A stretch of DNA of 12,302 nt from assembly GCA_016256075.1 (NCBI GenBank), contig SDVU01000563.1:1-12302 (forward strand), in the 5' to 3' direction. Numbering within the stretch: position 1 is the stretch's first letter; every line of letters starts with the position of its first letter. The DNA is from Dictyocoela muelleri. Lineage: Eukaryota > Microsporidia. The translations under genes and the position numbers were made by a program. Below, piece by piece: positions 1 through 8,300 of this stretch. A model generated the notes under the pieces. That model saw only the letters and a program-made list of their open reading frames with translations. It made no database searches and was not told the origin of the DNA.

Positions 1-210
1 TGAAAAAGCCTCTAATTACCTGTATCCTGCCGAGTCATTGATAAAACGAAAATCGCGTATACAGCTGGGCTTCTGGGCAGCTTAGGAAGTGACGTATTAT
101 CGGAACCAGGAACCAAAGGTCATAAGACTATGGTTGGAGACAACTCTCCGGTATGGCATCTATAGATTTTGGCAGCTTTGGATGTTGTCAGCAATAATAT
201 AATATATACA
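1..210 (+). mobile_element. SINE-like element, copy a (3' part; 5' part lies outside the window)
   Basis: This is the 3' portion of a repeat present five times in the window. It shares long blocks with 4629-4857, and with 5424-5896 and 10168-10619 read on the minus strand. Shared landmarks, in order, are AAAAGCCTCTAATTAC, GATAAAACGAAAAT, GACGTATTATCGGAAC, GAACCAAAGGTC, GGAGACAACTC and the end block TTGTCAGCA followed by an ATATA-rich tail. The tail stops about 65 bp from the stop codon of the GPI enzyme gene, which runs the other way. The 5' end, including any tRNA-like head, is not in the window, so the full length of this copy cannot be judged. Confidence 0.8.
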
Positions 211-236
211 CCAAAAATTTATTTCCAAAAATGCAA

Positions 237-242
237 TTTATT
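237..242 (-). terminator. Poly(A) signal for the GPI enzyme gene
   Basis: Read on the minus strand this is AATAAA, about 32 bases after the TGA stop of the 274-3042 gene. A second AATAAA lies at 218-223, close to the tail of the neighbouring SINE copy. Such hexamers also arise by chance in DNA this AT-rich, so position is the main support. Confidence 0.5.
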
Positions 243-273
243 TAAAATTCCGAATTTCAAATCAAATGCAATT

Positions 274-3042
274 TCAATAAACACCTAAGAAATTTAAAAT
301 ACTAACAAAATTATCCAATACAAACAAAAACATTAAAAACACCGCTCTAGCACCAAAGAAAAAATAAAAAATCATATCATCTCTAATAACAAACGATACA
401 ATAAAAACAATAAACATCTGCAAAGTAGAGACAAATACATGAATTTTTCCATAATTTAAAAGATGAATTCTCTTTTCGATAAATAATTTATACAAAAAGT
501 ATATTTTGAACAATATTGTTAGTCTTTTAGATATATTAAACATTAAGTGGATGTTTAAGCTTGAAAATGAATAATTCATGCCTATTAAGAATATATAAAG
601 ATTCATAAGTGCAAAATTTGCAATTTCTCGGTTTAAAAGTGACCTGAAATTATTTTTACACTTATTTAACTGCGTAGTTATTTGCTTTGACTCGATGTTA
701 GAAGCTCGAAAAGTATTAATATTTTCAATAAGCATATCAAAACATAAAATTGTAGAGACATCAAATAAAAATGGTGATATATCGTTGTTAAGGACCATAA
801 AAGCCAAGGCAAATTCATCGCCTACGTTTTTGAAGAAAATAGAGACTATAACATTTATGATTAACTTGATATTATTATTGAACATAAAAACCAAAAAATC
901 CGACATTTCTTTTACTATGGATTTAAATGTATTAACTTGATTTAAATGTTTATATTCTTTATCATAGTTTTTAATAAATTCTTTATCATCATTACCAATA
1001 GATTCTTTATCATCCTTATTATTAGATTCATTATCAAATTTATTGCAACTTTCATCAAAAATTGAAGATTGGTTAGTTATATTTTCAGGTAACCATATTT
1101 GGTTTAAAATTATTTTTAGCTTTTTTATACTTTTAAGAACAAAAACAAGAAAAACAAGAATATAATATGATTTTCTTATAAATAATTTGCGATCGAATTC
1201 ATGAACAGGAAACTTTCCAGTATTAAAAAGTATGATTCCTATAATAATATTTTTAAAATTGAAATTTTGACTTAAAAACAATGCAATCCAAAATAAATCT
1301 TCGTGAATGTAAGAATATACTGAATGAGAAGTCATTATTGAGGCGAAAATCGAAGTTAATATTGAGATTATTGTATTTCTTGATATTATTCTCCGCTGAA
1401 GAAATAATGAAATTATTATTAGAATTGATCCTATCAATAGATACGTATGATTACACCCGGATAGGTCTTGATAAAGTGATTCAGTGAGTATATAATTGGT
1501 TTTTAGCAACAGCGCATCTCTTAATTTATTATTTTTATGATTGGTTAAATTATATTTCTTATAATTATTTTTTAGGTTTATCTTTTTTGAATTATTTTTG
1601 ATCAAAAAATCGTCCATTCCCCTTTTTATCGATTTTATAATTTTTAATACTCGCCCCGGATTTATTTTTGACATCAATTTAAATTTTTGTAAGGCCAACT
1701 CTTCATAACCATCATTGACAATTTCATGAATATAATTCCCACAATTATAGAACGGAATTTCCCAGCCCATCAAATTACAAATTGTTGGCATGATATCATT
1801 TTGATGAATAACATTAAGTTCTTCAACTTCATTTTTTTGTTGATTGTTAACTTTATTTTTTTCATGATCAATTTCAATCCAATCTGTTTCAAGACAACAT
1901 GATGGCCTTAAATAATCATCACGTATCTCTTTAAACAATTTTTTAAATCTAAAATTCCCGCAAGTTTTTTCTTTTGACTTTTTTCCTTTTTTGGTAATTA
2001 TTGCACACATAGAAGATAGCTCGTGAACTGAAACATTCCCATGATTACCATCTTCATTAACACCATGGTCACTGGTAATAACAAAAAGAGTATCATCATC
2101 CATTTTATTATAGATATTCAATATCAATTCATCATACGCTTTCAGGACTTCTGTTATTTTTTCGTGATAGATCGTATACATGTGACCGTAGTGGTCTAAA
2201 AACAAAAGATGTGATAAAATTGTATCATAATTATTAATTGAATTCAATAGTTTGTCTATTATTTTTTGTTCCTCTTTGAAATCATGAGTGTTTTCGTATG
2301 ACTCAATTGTTTTGTAATTTTTAATTTTGAACTTGTCCGTCCAGACAGAGTCGCCAAGAAAAATAAAATTTTTATCTTCATTTTTAAAATTCTTTTTTTC
2401 TTCATAATAAGAATTTTTAGAGGCATTATCGTCTTTTTTAGAATCGGATTTAACTTCATTGAAATTCTCTTTTCTTTTATTTTCAAGATTTTTACTCTGG
2501 GCAACGCGTACAAAATTATCAATTTTTACTTTTGAATGATAGAATGTGCTTAGAATGTCTAAAAAATTAGACGGCTTCCCAGTAACTATACTTTCAATTC
2601 GATTTGAAGTCGATGTAGGTATTCCACTTATACTTAAAAATAATTTTTTATTCAATAAATAAAAATTTTTCATTTTGTTGTGATATTCAGATTCATTCTT
2701 GTTGCTTGAATCGTTATTGGAAGATTTATTATTGGAAGATTTTTTATTGGAAGATTTGTTATTGGAAGATTTGTTATTGGAAGATTTGTTATTGGAAGAT
2801 TTGTTATTGGAAGATTTGTTATTATATGAGTTGTTATTGGAAGATTTTTTTTTTGAACTTTTATTTTTTGTTAGAAGACACGCATCTATTCGTAATCCGT
2901 CGAGAATTAAAAATATAAGTTTTTTATACTTTGGATTGGATGGTTTATAATTTCCTTTTTCGGTAATCAAGGGTGTTACTCTGAATAAACCTTTTAAGTA
3001 GAATATAATTGATAGAATGTTGATAAGATTGATCGCAAACAT
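274..3042 (-). CDS. GPI ethanolamine phosphate transferase, PIG-O/GPI13-like
   Basis: This enzyme would transfer phosphoethanolamine from phosphatidylethanolamine to a mannose of the GPI anchor precursor in the ER membrane. The 922-residue frame is intact. An N-terminal membrane anchor (about residues 2-20) precedes an alkaline-phosphatase-fold domain. Blocks seen are LIFLILDGLRID (D48), IPTSTSNRIESIVTG (nucleophile T143 or T145), IFLGDSVW (227-234), FLDHYGH (D283, H287) and TSDHG with GNHG (D325, H326, H334), so the expected metal and catalytic set is complete. A further block, NDIMPTICNLMGWEIPF, begins near 415. From about 530 the protein is a run of hydrophobic helices, as in this family. 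The text around DDDTLFVITSDHG resembles PIG-O more than PIG-G, but the subclass is inferred. It is somewhat shorter than yeast or human PIG-O (about 1,000-1,090). Oddities are an Asn/Ser/Lys repeat at 61-115 and an acidic/Lys/Asn tract at 652-692. The start is chosen at the ATG preceded directly by CCCC. No introns are apparent. Confidence 0.9.
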   Translation of the reverse strand: MFAINLINILSIIFYLKGLFRVTPLITEKGNYKPSNPKYKKLIFLILDGLRIDACLLTKNKSSKKKSSNNNSYNNKSSNNKSSNNKSSNNKSSNNKSSNKKSSNNKSSNNDSSNKNESEYHNKMKNFYLLNKKLFLSISGIPTSTSNRIESIVTGKPSNFLDILSTFYHSKVKIDNFVRVAQSKNLENKRKENFNEVKSDSKKDDNASKNSYYEEKKNFKNEDKNFIFLGDSVWTDKFKIKNYKTIESYENTHDFKEEQKIIDKLLNSINNYDTILSHLLFLDHYGHMYTIYHEKITEVLKAYDELILNIYNKMDDDTLFVITSDHGVNEDGNHGNVSVHELSSMCAIITKKGKKSKEKTCGNFRFKKLFKEIRDDYLRPSCCLETDWIEIDHEKNKVNNQQKNEVEELNVIHQNDIMPTICNLMGWEIPFYNCGNYIHEIVNDGYEELALQKFKLMSKINPGRVLKIIKSIKRGMDDFLIKNNSKKINLKNNYKKYNLTNHKNNKLRDALLLKTNYILTESLYQDLSGCNHTYLLIGSILIIISLFLQRRIISRNTIISILTSIFASIMTSHSVYSYIHEDLFWIALFLSQNFNFKNIIIGIILFNTGKFPVHEFDRKLFIRKSYYILVFLVFVLKSIKKLKIILNQIWLPENITNQSSIFDESCNKFDNESNNKDDKESIGNDDKEFIKNYDKEYKHLNQVNTFKSIVKEMSDFLVFMFNNNIKLIINVIVSIFFKNVGDEFALAFMVLNNDISPFLFDVSTILCFDMLIENINTFRASNIESKQITTQLNKCKNNFRSLLNREIANFALMNLYIFLIGMNYSFSSLNIHLMFNISKRLTILFKIYFLYKLFIEKRIHLLNYGKIHVFVSTLQMFIVFIVSFVIRDDMIFYFFFGARAVFLMFLFVLDNFVSILNFLGVY
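2698..2862 (-). repeat. 15-bp coding minisatellite (Asn-Lys-Ser-Ser-Asn repeat)
   Basis: About ten in-frame 15-bp units, several identical, encode NNKSS repeats at residues 61-115 of the GPI transferase. On the plus strand the unit reads TTATTGGAAGATTTG. The tract follows the metal-binding DGLRID block closely and precedes the catalytic Thr block, so it expands a loop of the catalytic domain. Every unit keeps the reading frame. Identical neighbouring units point to recent expansion and likely length variation between strains. Confidence 0.9.
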
Positions 3043-3046
3043 GGGG
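3043..3046 (-). promoter_or_regulatory. CCC-like start signal of the GPI enzyme gene
   Basis: On the minus strand the gene begins TTTTCACCCC-ATG. A CCC or GGG motif next to the start codon is a known microsporidian signal linked to very short 5' leaders. It supports this start over a downstream Met and supports a microsporidian origin. Upstream (3047-3190) is AT-rich DNA with no other motif I can defend. Confidence 0.65.
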
Positions 3047-3191
3047 TGAAAATTTTTAAAACTTTACTTTAAACAATTTTTAATTAGTGGATATTTTTAG
3101 AAATTAAATTTTAATTAATAAAGATTTTAATAAATGTTATCATTCAAAATAACCATCGATTTATAATATTCTTTGAATTTTATTAAGAATA

Positions 3192-3525
3192 TCGGGAGAA
3201 ATAAGATTTCTCAGTGGTTACCTTTCTGAATATCTCATTTAGTATTGAGCTATAATTATTTTAAGTCACTTTAATAAATAATTATTGATATTAAGTAATC
3301 AATTACTATAATTAAAATACAGTTGTTCCAGTGTGGTATAGCTGATTAAGACTTGGTCTAATATGACAATGAAGTAGAAGGGACTCTCCTAGGTGTGGGG
3401 ATGATGCGTGTGGGAAAAATCCTTGGAAAATTTATAATTACCAAATATTATAATTTTTCATCGATAACGTGTTTTCAGATATACAACTGATCCTCTGAGA
3501 AGCTTATGAGTCTTGCATAATTTGA
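3192..3525 (+). mobile_element. SINE-like element, copy b (decayed)
   Basis: The tRNA-like head is recognisable: GGGAGAAATAAG, then an A-box-like TTCTCAGTGGTTACC near 3208-3222, followed by CACTTTAATAAATAATT, which matches copy d. A 26-bp block at about 3357-3382, containing CTAATATGACAATGAAGTAG, is identical to copy d, and GGACTCTCCTAGGTGTGGGGATGA resembles copy e. After about 3430 the match weakens (CTTGGAAAA, TAATTACC, GTTTTCAGAT) and the 3' end is uncertain. The B box is badly decayed. The element starts about 150 bp upstream of the GPI gene and points away from it, so its insertion limits the gene's private promoter to that interval. No target duplication is evident. Confidence 0.75.
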
Positions 3526-3559
3526 GCGTCAAGAAATAAAATTTTTAAGAGTGAAGTTG

Positions 3560-4232
3560 AGAAAAATAATAAGTGTTTGAATATTAAAATTTTTAATAAT
3601 TTTATTGAAATTATGTACATACAATATAAGAAATTCGTAATCCGGCGTTTCCCCACAATTTGATTTTTTAAAAAAAATTAAAAAAAAAATTTTTAAAATC
3701 AGATTAGAAATAAATTTAATAAAAAAATCAAATTCAATAAATTAAAAAAAGTTAAAAACAATAAATTAAAAATTTAATTTCATAAATTAATTAATAATAA
3801 AATGCTATTTCTCTTAATTAATTAACGACTACACGATTTCATAATGTCGAAAATCAATTATCAAATCAATATCTTAGCCATAATCTCCTTTTTATTTTTT
3901 AAAAGGCTTTATTATTTTGTTCTCAGCATTAGAATGCTGTTTTTATAATATCTCGCCAATTCCCAGTAATCCACAGTTTTGCACTAAGAGAAATAAACAC
4001 CAGATACCGAATTAAACCGAATATAATTGTTATATTAATCTTTCCATATCTTTTTCTTTTTATTTAATGTATTTTTTAATATTTAAAAGGGTTATATTTT
4101 TGGGGGGCGAATATCCGGCGTTTCGACCCAATTTGGTGAAACGCCAGACAGCCATGAAAAATAATATGAGTTTACAAATATAAAATTTTTACTAATTTTT
4201 TTGAAATTTTGTATATACCATTATAAGAAATT
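3560..4232. repeat. Direct repeat pair with GGCGTTTC hairpin; possible MITE
   Basis: A segment of about 76 bp at 3560-3635 recurs in the same orientation at 4155-4232, with shared blocks GAAAAATAATA, AAAATTTTTA and TATAAGAAATT. An 11-bp block, TCCGGCGTTTC, occurs at 3641-3651 and 4114-4124. The second copy forms a hairpin, with GGCGTTTC at 4117-4124 pairing with GAAACGCC at 4138-4145. The outward halves, GGCGTTTCCCC at 3644 and GGTGAAACGCC ending at 4145, could be terminal inverted repeats of an element of about 500 bp. No clear target duplication flanks it. The interior has no ORF of note, only AT-rich DNA. This is probably a non-autonomous element or remnant, family unknown. Confidence 0.45.
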
Positions 4233-4618
4233 TTCATTTTTTATGTTTACCATCAAGTATTCTCACAATATTATAGATTATTCTGCAAAGAATAAAATTC
4301 TCTATTACGCAAACTTTTAAAAAATTATAAATTTATTAAAAGTATTTAATTTTTGTGAATGAATTGAAGCATGATTTAAATTTGTCGAAAATGTGGCAAT
4401 TTACATTTGTCTGATTGACTCGGTACATTAATATTATGATTTTTTCTTAATGATAACTTTATATATCAAGTTAAATATATAAAATTTAGATTTATGGGTT
4501 ATAAATTCTGTACAGAATAGAATTAAAAAAATATAATTCTTATTTTCTTATTAATCAAATTTATTCTAAATAATATACGCCGATAAAAATGGTATTTTTA
4601 GTCTAATAATAAATGTTT
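4233..4618. other. AT-rich stretch without a recognisable gene
   Basis: I see no coding block, tRNA, tandem array or matching repeat here. The stretch is AT-rich with frequent stops in all frames. It ends in the target site used by the SINE copy at 4629. Confidence 0.5.
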
Positions 4619-4628
4619 GAATAAAAAT

Positions 4629-4857
4629 ACGCATCTCGGTAAAATGAGTAGTGAAAAATAAAAATTCATGGAAAAGCCTCTAATTACATGTCTCCTTCTG
4701 AGTCATTGATAAAACGAAAATCGCGTTTTCAGATGGGATTCTGAGTATCTTAGAAAGTGACGTATTATCGGAACAACGAGAACCAAAGGTCGCAGATCAA
4801 CGGTAGGAGACAACTCAACGGGGCTTGTAGCTTGTAAATTGTCAGCATGTATATTTA
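4629..4857 (+). mobile_element. SINE-like element, copy c (5'-truncated, perfect TSD)
   Basis: This copy begins inside the element at ACGCATCTCGGTAAAA and runs to the shared end block TTGTCAGCAT plus a short AT tail. It has no tRNA-like head. It is flanked by perfect 10-bp direct repeats, GAATAAAAAT, at 4619-4628 and 4858-4867. Truncation at the 5' end with a target duplication is what incomplete target-primed reverse transcription leaves, so this copy gives the best evidence that the family moves by retroposition using a LINE partner. It shares GATAAAACGAAAATCGCG with copy a and is among the better preserved copies. Confidence 0.85.
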
Positions 4858-4867
4858 GAATAAAAAT

Positions 4868-5416
4868 TCACTACAAATTTGTTGATAGGATTTAACTCCA
4901 CCATAAATGTAAAAAATTTATAATTCTTCTATTTTTTTATAAAAGATCGTAAATGACAAAAGGAAATAATAATGTCAGTTGTAATAAATTAGTTAAAGAA
5001 ATTTTAGGTCTTAATATAGTGTGCATGATTATTATTAAAATAATTATATTTAAAAATTTCATAAAATTTTTAAATTGTAGTGGTTTTACACCAAAATGGC
5101 TGTTTTCCATCAAAATGAGCGATGTTTTAAAAAAAATAAAAAACCTTGTCAATTTTACATTTTTTCAATCAAAATGAAGAGCATTTCAATAGAAATTGCC
5201 GGCTTTGCAATCGAAATGAGAAAAAAAATTCCCCTGTTTTTTCATACAATTTAATTTTTTTTCAGTAAAATTTAAAATTATTTTTTCTTCACATAAACAT
5301 AAAAAAATATTTTTTCTTTCACTAAAATTTAAAAATTAAAATTTTTCCTGTCAAATGTAAAATATTTTTTTTTCCTAAAATAGAATTTAATTATCAATTA
5401 TTTCATGCTTTTAACT
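4868..5416. other. AT-rich spacer between two inverted SINE copies
   Basis: No gene is recognisable. A loose repeat of ATCAAAATGAG type appears at 5107-5117, 5168-5177 and 5209-5220, separated by T-rich and A-rich runs. Open frames of about 70 codons exist on both strands at 4937-5177, but they overlap one another, are low in complexity and match nothing I know. Confidence 0.5.
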
Positions 5417-5423
5417 TCTATTA

Positions 5424-5896
5424 ATATATCTTATAAATATATTATATGCTGACAAACTCCATAGTTACCAATCCGGAGAGTTGTTTTATACCTCGAATCA
5501 GCGACCTTTAGTTATTGGTGTTCCGATATTTTCTTTTATCAAAACTACCCAGAAGCACAGCTGTATACGTAATTTTCGTTTTATCAATAACTAAGCAGAA
5601 TACAGGTAATTAGAAGCTTTTCATGAATTTTTGTTTTCATAATTAATTTTGACGAGATGCGTCGCCGAGCTCATTCCACATATAGGGGAGCCCCTTCTAC
5701 TTCATTGTCATATTAGATATGTCGCTGATCAGCTATAACACACTGTTTGCAACTGTATATTAATACTACACTTCTGCAGTTTTTGACCCCTTAATGTCAT
5801 TCTCAATTATTTATTAAAGCGTGAAGTCGGGGGGATTTAAAACCCGATACATAAATTTGCATTCGAGAGTGTTAACCACAGCGCTATCTGTCCCAC
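5424..5896 (-). mobile_element. SINE-like element, copy d (full length)
   Basis: Read on the minus strand this copy of about 473 bp starts with a tRNA-like head, GGGACAGATAGCGCTGTGGT. An A-box-like stretch lies at about 5875-5886 and a B-box-like GGTTTTAAATCC at 5833-5844. The central body has the block shared with copies b and e (TAATATGACAATGAAGTAG). The 3' body is shared with a, c and e, and the end is TTGTCAGCAT plus an ATATA-rich tail. TCTATTA occurs on both sides (5417-5423 and 5897-5903), a probable 7-bp target duplication. The right copy includes the TA that borders the Tc1-like element, so this SINE landed at that element's edge. The source tRNA could not be identified by eye. Confidence 0.85.
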
Positions 5897-5903
5897 TCTA
5901 TTA

Positions 5904-6354
5904 CAGGGTTTTTCAATTAGTGAGAGCGCTCTTTGCAGTTAGTGAGAGCGCTCTTTGCAGTTAGTGAGAGCGCTCTTTGCAGTTAGTGGGAGAGCTCTTT
6001 GCGGTTAGTGAAAGTGATCTTTTCAATTAGTGAGAGCGATTATTTCAGATATTAGTGAGAGCGATCTTTTCAGATATTAATGAGAGTGATCTTTTCAGAT
6101 ATTAATAAGAGTGATCTTTTCAATTAGTGAGAGCGGTCTTTTCAATTAGTGAGAGCGATCTTATCAATTAGTGAGAGTGATCCTATCAATTAGTGAAAGC
6201 GATTTTTATTTTTTTTGAATAATTATAACCCTCATAATGTCAATAAAACTAAAAGTAATTATGACAAGACGCCTATTTAAGGCCATTGGAACATTAATAA
6301 ACCAAAATAATAATTTGAAAGAAATCTCAAGAAGTTTATCGGTATCTCATTCCA
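5904..6354 (+). repeat. Left terminal inverted repeat with 22-bp units
   Basis: After CAGGGTTTT come about 13 copies of a 22-bp unit (TTAGTGAGAGCGCTCTTTGC plus AG) up to about 6205. The arm then continues through the start of the transposase gene to about 6354. The outer units carry the palindrome AGAGCGCTCT and the spacer TTTGCAG. The inner units carry GCGATC and TTTTCAATT or CAGATATT. The arm pairs with 10621-11061 over its whole length, with many substitutions and small gaps. Such subterminal repeats usually serve as transposase binding sites; that role is inferred here. Confidence 0.9.
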
Positions 6355-7245
6355 TTACAAGGCGAATACCCAAATCAATAAGAATGACTCTGAATTTTTC
6401 TGATAATTTTGTCGAAAATAAAATCGAAAGAAATCTTGAAAAAATAATTAATGAACTGGCACAAATAATTTCAAATATCGTTGAAATAAAAACGATTGAA
6501 CTCTGACTGATATACAAGAAAAATTAAATGAAAATAATATCGAAACATCAATATCTTCAATATGCAGAGGTATGGAAAAATTAATTATACGCGTAAAAGA
6601 CTTTCACTAATTCCGATTGAAAAAAAAAATTTGCCATAAATTATAGAAATCAGGACGAATTTCGCCATAAGCATCCAACATTACAGTGACAATAATTATA
6701 TTTATCTAGATGAACTTGTGTTCAACAGTCATACCAGTGCACATTATGTATATTCGCCGGAAAATATGAAAGCTGTTAAACATGTACATGAAAACTGCGG
6801 CGTAAATATAAGCTTGATATGCATTATATCTAATAATGGAATACTTGCACCTTCTATTTATAAAGGCTCAATAAATTCGCGAATTTAGGTTGATTTTCTT
6901 AATAATGAATTATTTAACGTTTCTAATAACGCGCCTAGAAAATCAATAATAATGGATAATCCAAAATTTTATCACAACAATGGTGTGAAGGTCGTTTGCG
7001 ATAGATTAGGCTATATTTTAAAGTATTTGCCTGCATATTCACCGCAACTAAATTCTATCAAATAAATTTTTTCAATTATAAAATCAAATTATAATAATCT
7101 AGACTTTTCTAAAACTAGTTTTGAGGAAATGAAATTGTGTATCGAAAGAGCAATACATCTGTTGGAAGACTCGGCTTTTAAAGGAGTTTACGGGAATATG
7201 AAATGTTGGCTAGATACCGCTTTGACTAGTAATCCGTTTATTTGA
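6237..7245 (+). pseudogene. IS630/Tc1-mariner transposase, decayed
   Basis: The first part (6237-6506) starts at an ATG with CCC seven bases before it and has a helix-turn-helix region, NNNLKEISRSLSVSHSITRRI-like, near residues 24-45. The next frame gives TDIQEKLNENNIETSISSICRGMEKL, and a third gives KRLSLIPIE. From about 6700 a long stretch carries the DDE domain: YLDE (first Asp at 6709-6711), IIMDNPKF (second Asp at 6955-6957) and LPAYSPQLNSIK. The two Asp are 81 residues apart, and the family Glu would fall 34 residues after the second. That codon is AAA (Lys, 7060-7062) instead of GAA and is followed by TAA at 7063. Another stop is TAG at 6886. At least three frame changes and two in-frame stops show a dead copy. 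The family is clear; activity is excluded. Confidence 0.9.
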
Positions 7246-7298
7246 AATTTAAATTGGGTATTATTTACTTTTTAATTATACAGTCCTTTTAATTAATA
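7246..7298. other. Short Tc1-like 3' flank and Harbinger target site
   Basis: This is AT-rich DNA after the transposase stop, ending with the ATA target triplet (7296-7298) that recurs at 9136-9138. No 3' terminal repeat of the Tc1-like element is seen here. Confidence 0.5.
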
Positions 7299-7328
7299 AG
7301 GCGTGTTTCACGATTTCTATCATGATAG
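7299..7328 (+). repeat. Harbinger left terminal inverted repeat
   Basis: The repeat starts AGGCGTGTTTCACG and ends with the perfect 12-bp palindrome CTATCATGATAG (7317-7328). It pairs with 9106-9135 at about 27 of 30 positions. Confidence 0.85.
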
Positions 7329-7413
7329 TTTTTTTTAAAAAAAACTATGACGGCTCTGTTTCAAAATTTTTATGAAGGTAAATATTATTTTTATTAAATG
7401 TTTTCAACCCATA

Positions 7414-8297
7414 ATGGATGACAAATATTCTTGTGTTACTTTTCGACTCTAGTTCATAAGAAACAAACAATAGATATACAAAACGATGAATCAACACTGT
7501 ATTTCAGATGACTGATATACAGTTTAGTGAGATTTTCAGAATGAACAGAGACATTTTCAGGTCAGTCTTTTTAATCCTGTTTCCTGAGAAGAACACAGAA
7601 GAAAATAAAACAGAGTTCTTGTTATTTACATTCTATATATCCTAGGCATCTACATATAGAAAAATAAAAGAGGACACAGGTATGTCTCATAGCACATGCT
7701 GGCGAATTATTAAAAAAGAGTGACGAAATTTATAAATTAGCACCAAATTTTATTAACTTACCTAAAGAATCCGAGTATATTACTATCTCTGAAGGGTTTA
7801 ATGTAAAAGGAACATTAGACAAAACTATTCTTGTTTTAGATGGAACTAATATTGAGATAAAAGCCCCTAGTATCAATGCTCTTTCTTATTATAACGGAAT
7901 AGTAATTATGCGATCATTTGGTTAATGGCTGTTGATCATAATATGAAGTTTAAATACCATACCACCTGATATGGTTATATCATGATAGTAGGGTATATAG
8001 AAGTTCCTCCTTAAGAAAATAATAGAAGAATTAAATGGATACCATGCAATAGCAGATAAAGCTTTTAGTTCATTTACTAATATAATGACTCCGATAAGAA
8101 CTAAAAATACCAATGAAGACAGGATATTTAATAAAAACCTCGGGTTACAAAGAGTTACCTTAGAAAATGCTTTTGGTTAGTTTAAAGGAAAATTAAAGAG
8201 GTTTTTTGTCCCAATAATTTATGGTGAAAAATATAAAAATATAAAACTTGTAATAGCAGGAGCGGTAATTCACAACTTACTAAGAGATATGAAATAA
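7414..8297 (+). pseudogene. PIF/Harbinger DDE transposase, decayed
   Basis: The likely start is ATG at 7414, three bases after CCC (AACCCATAATGG). Recognisable blocks in order are FSEIFRMNRDIFRSVF, a helix-turn-helix TYRKIKEDTGMSHSTCWRII, ILVLDGTNIEIKAPSINALS (first catalytic Asp, 7839-7841), AVDHNMKF, SRVYRSSSL, ADKAF, IMTPIRT and RVTLENAFG with the family Glu, then KGKLKRF and a terminal AGAVIHNLLRDMK. This is the DDE_Tnp_4/HARBI1 pattern. In-frame stops occur at 7643, 7721, 7923 and 8178, and the blocks lie in different frames, with at least four shifts. The span would encode about 295 residues, near the short end for the family. AATAAA overlaps the TAA stop (8293-8298). Confidence 0.9.
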
Positions 8298-8300
8298 ATA

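Noticed and set aside
2699-2950. Open frames on the plus strand across the NNKSS region
   Set aside because: These are antisense shadows of the 15-bp coding repeat in the GPI transferase gene.
4937-5177. Overlapping frames of 71 and 74 codons on opposite strands
   Set aside because: Low complexity, mutually overlapping, no start motif and no recognisable domain.
5821-5896. A genuine tRNA gene
   Set aside because: A- and B-box-like text is present, but the cloverleaf does not close cleanly, the anticodon is not clear, and the sequence continues into a body shared with the other copies.
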